In this document: positions 63,718 through 64,000 of the stretch, in pieces
How positions within the stretch are numbered: the first letter of the stretch is position 1
How the letters are laid out: each line of letters opens with the position of its first letter
Assembly: GCA_964587155.1 (NCBI GenBank)
Contig: CAZPKF010000010.1
Location: forward strand, 24,103 to 88,102
DNA: 64,000 nucleotides
Source: Hallerella sp964587155
GTDB taxonomy: Bacteria > Fibrobacterota > Fibrobacteria > Fibrobacterales > Fibrobacteraceae
Reading direction: 5' to 3'
Notes under the pieces: model-generated
Databases searched by the model: none
What the model was told of the DNA's origin: nothing
The model's input: only the letters and a program-made list of their open reading frames with translations
Translations under genes and position numbers: made by a program

Positions 63718-64000
63718 TCAGACAACCCCCCAATTGCCGATATCGCCAGTAAACGCAGAGCCTTCGAACATTCCGCATATGTCCGTTACGCCAGACACGT
63801 CCCAATGGCTGATATCGCCGTTGAACGCGGAGTCGCTGAACATATAGCTCATGTCCGTCACATTAGACACATCCCAAGCACCGATGTCGTCATTGAAATC
63901 GGAGCCGGCGAACATCCAACTCATATCCGTCACACCAGACACGTCCCAACCGCCGATGTCGCCGTTGAACACGGAGCCGTTGAACATTCCGCACATATCC
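63718..64000 (-). CDS. DUF285 (BspA-type) repeat protein, partial at right edge
   Basis: The frame is open to the window edge, so the N-terminus is missing. Four near-identical 24-residue (72-base) units are visible, each of form MFxxSxFNGDIxxWDVSxVTDM. The last unit ends abruptly in GNWGVV and stop at a run of six G (minus strand), where the other units read WDVS, so a frame change at that run may have truncated the protein. Confidence 0.8.
   Translation of the reverse strand, partial: DMCGMFNGSVFNGDIGGWDVSGVTDMSWMFAGSDFNDDIGAWDVSNVTDMSYMFSDSAFNGDISHWDVSGVTDICGMFEGSAFTGDIGNWGVV

Noticed and set aside
1..64000. tRNA, rRNA, tmRNA or SRP RNA genes; CRISPR arrays; IS elements
   Set aside because: I looked through the intergenic stretches for cloverleaf arms, conserved rRNA words, regularly spaced direct repeats and transposase frames and saw none. 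A covariance-model scan would be needed to rule out small RNAs.

Overview
The window reads as chromosomal DNA from a Fibrobacter-like bacterium (phylum Fibrobacterota). The basis is indirect: secreted GH5 and GH11 enzymes that share a C-terminal domain, a CBM6-type module, Wzi-like and OmpA-like envelope proteins, a succinate CoA-transferase beside a Na+-pumping decarboxylase, and tandem DUF285/BspA-type repeat genes at the right edge. Gene density is high, mostly in minus-strand operons. I saw no tRNA, rRNA, CRISPR array, IS element or phage gene. The species cannot be fixed from sequence alone.

Layout. 1-1.5 kb: a cut-off membrane protein, then lexA with its promoter and terminators. 1.5-6.9 kb: a minus-strand unit of TPR lipoprotein, membrane-anchored Ser/Thr kinase, GAF/sigma-54 activator, secreted Arg/Glu-rich protein, outer-membrane barrel and a small secreted protein; this is the best candidate for an undescribed signalling system. 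7.3-11.2 kb: a carboxyspermidine-type dehydrogenase, an EAL phosphodiesterase and a DUF1848 protein. 11.5-19.4 kb: mmdB, mmdC, an OadG-like subunit and mmdA, then succinate CoA-transferase, mutY and a glycosyltransferase. 19.6-25.3 kb: GH11 xylanase, GH5 cellulase and a large cadherin-like protein. 25.4-27.0 kb: an orphan Phd-type antitoxin, an OmpA-family protein and a lipoprotein.

27.0-30.6 kb: xseA, an ADP-ribosylglycohydrolase and three small membrane or envelope proteins. 30.7-33.1 kb: rpsA and cmk. 33.2-37.3 kb: a lipoprotein, a helical protein, trhP and a Wzi-like protein. 37.4-46.4 kb: recC-recB-recD. 46.7-51.5 kb: a GIY-YIG protein converging on polA, then purT and a secreted protein. 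51.7-57.8 kb: a DtxR-family regulator, a SulP transporter, a HAD phosphatase, rsmE, slyD with a very long His/Cys tail, and proB. 57.8-62.9 kb: rapA, an RDD protein and murA. 62.9-64 kb: a BspA-type cluster with a partial gene, an intact gene and a decayed remnant.

How the genes work together. CoA-transferase plus the decarboxylase subunits could turn succinyl-CoA-derived methylmalonyl-CoA into propionyl-CoA while exporting Na+; the mutase and epimerase are not here. GH11, GH5 and the cadherin-like protein form a polysaccharide-degradation locus with a common export or attachment domain. lexA, mutY, xseA, recBCD and polA make the window rich in DNA repair. A diverged ~70-95 bp intergenic repeat recurs at three or more places and is not explained by any gene.
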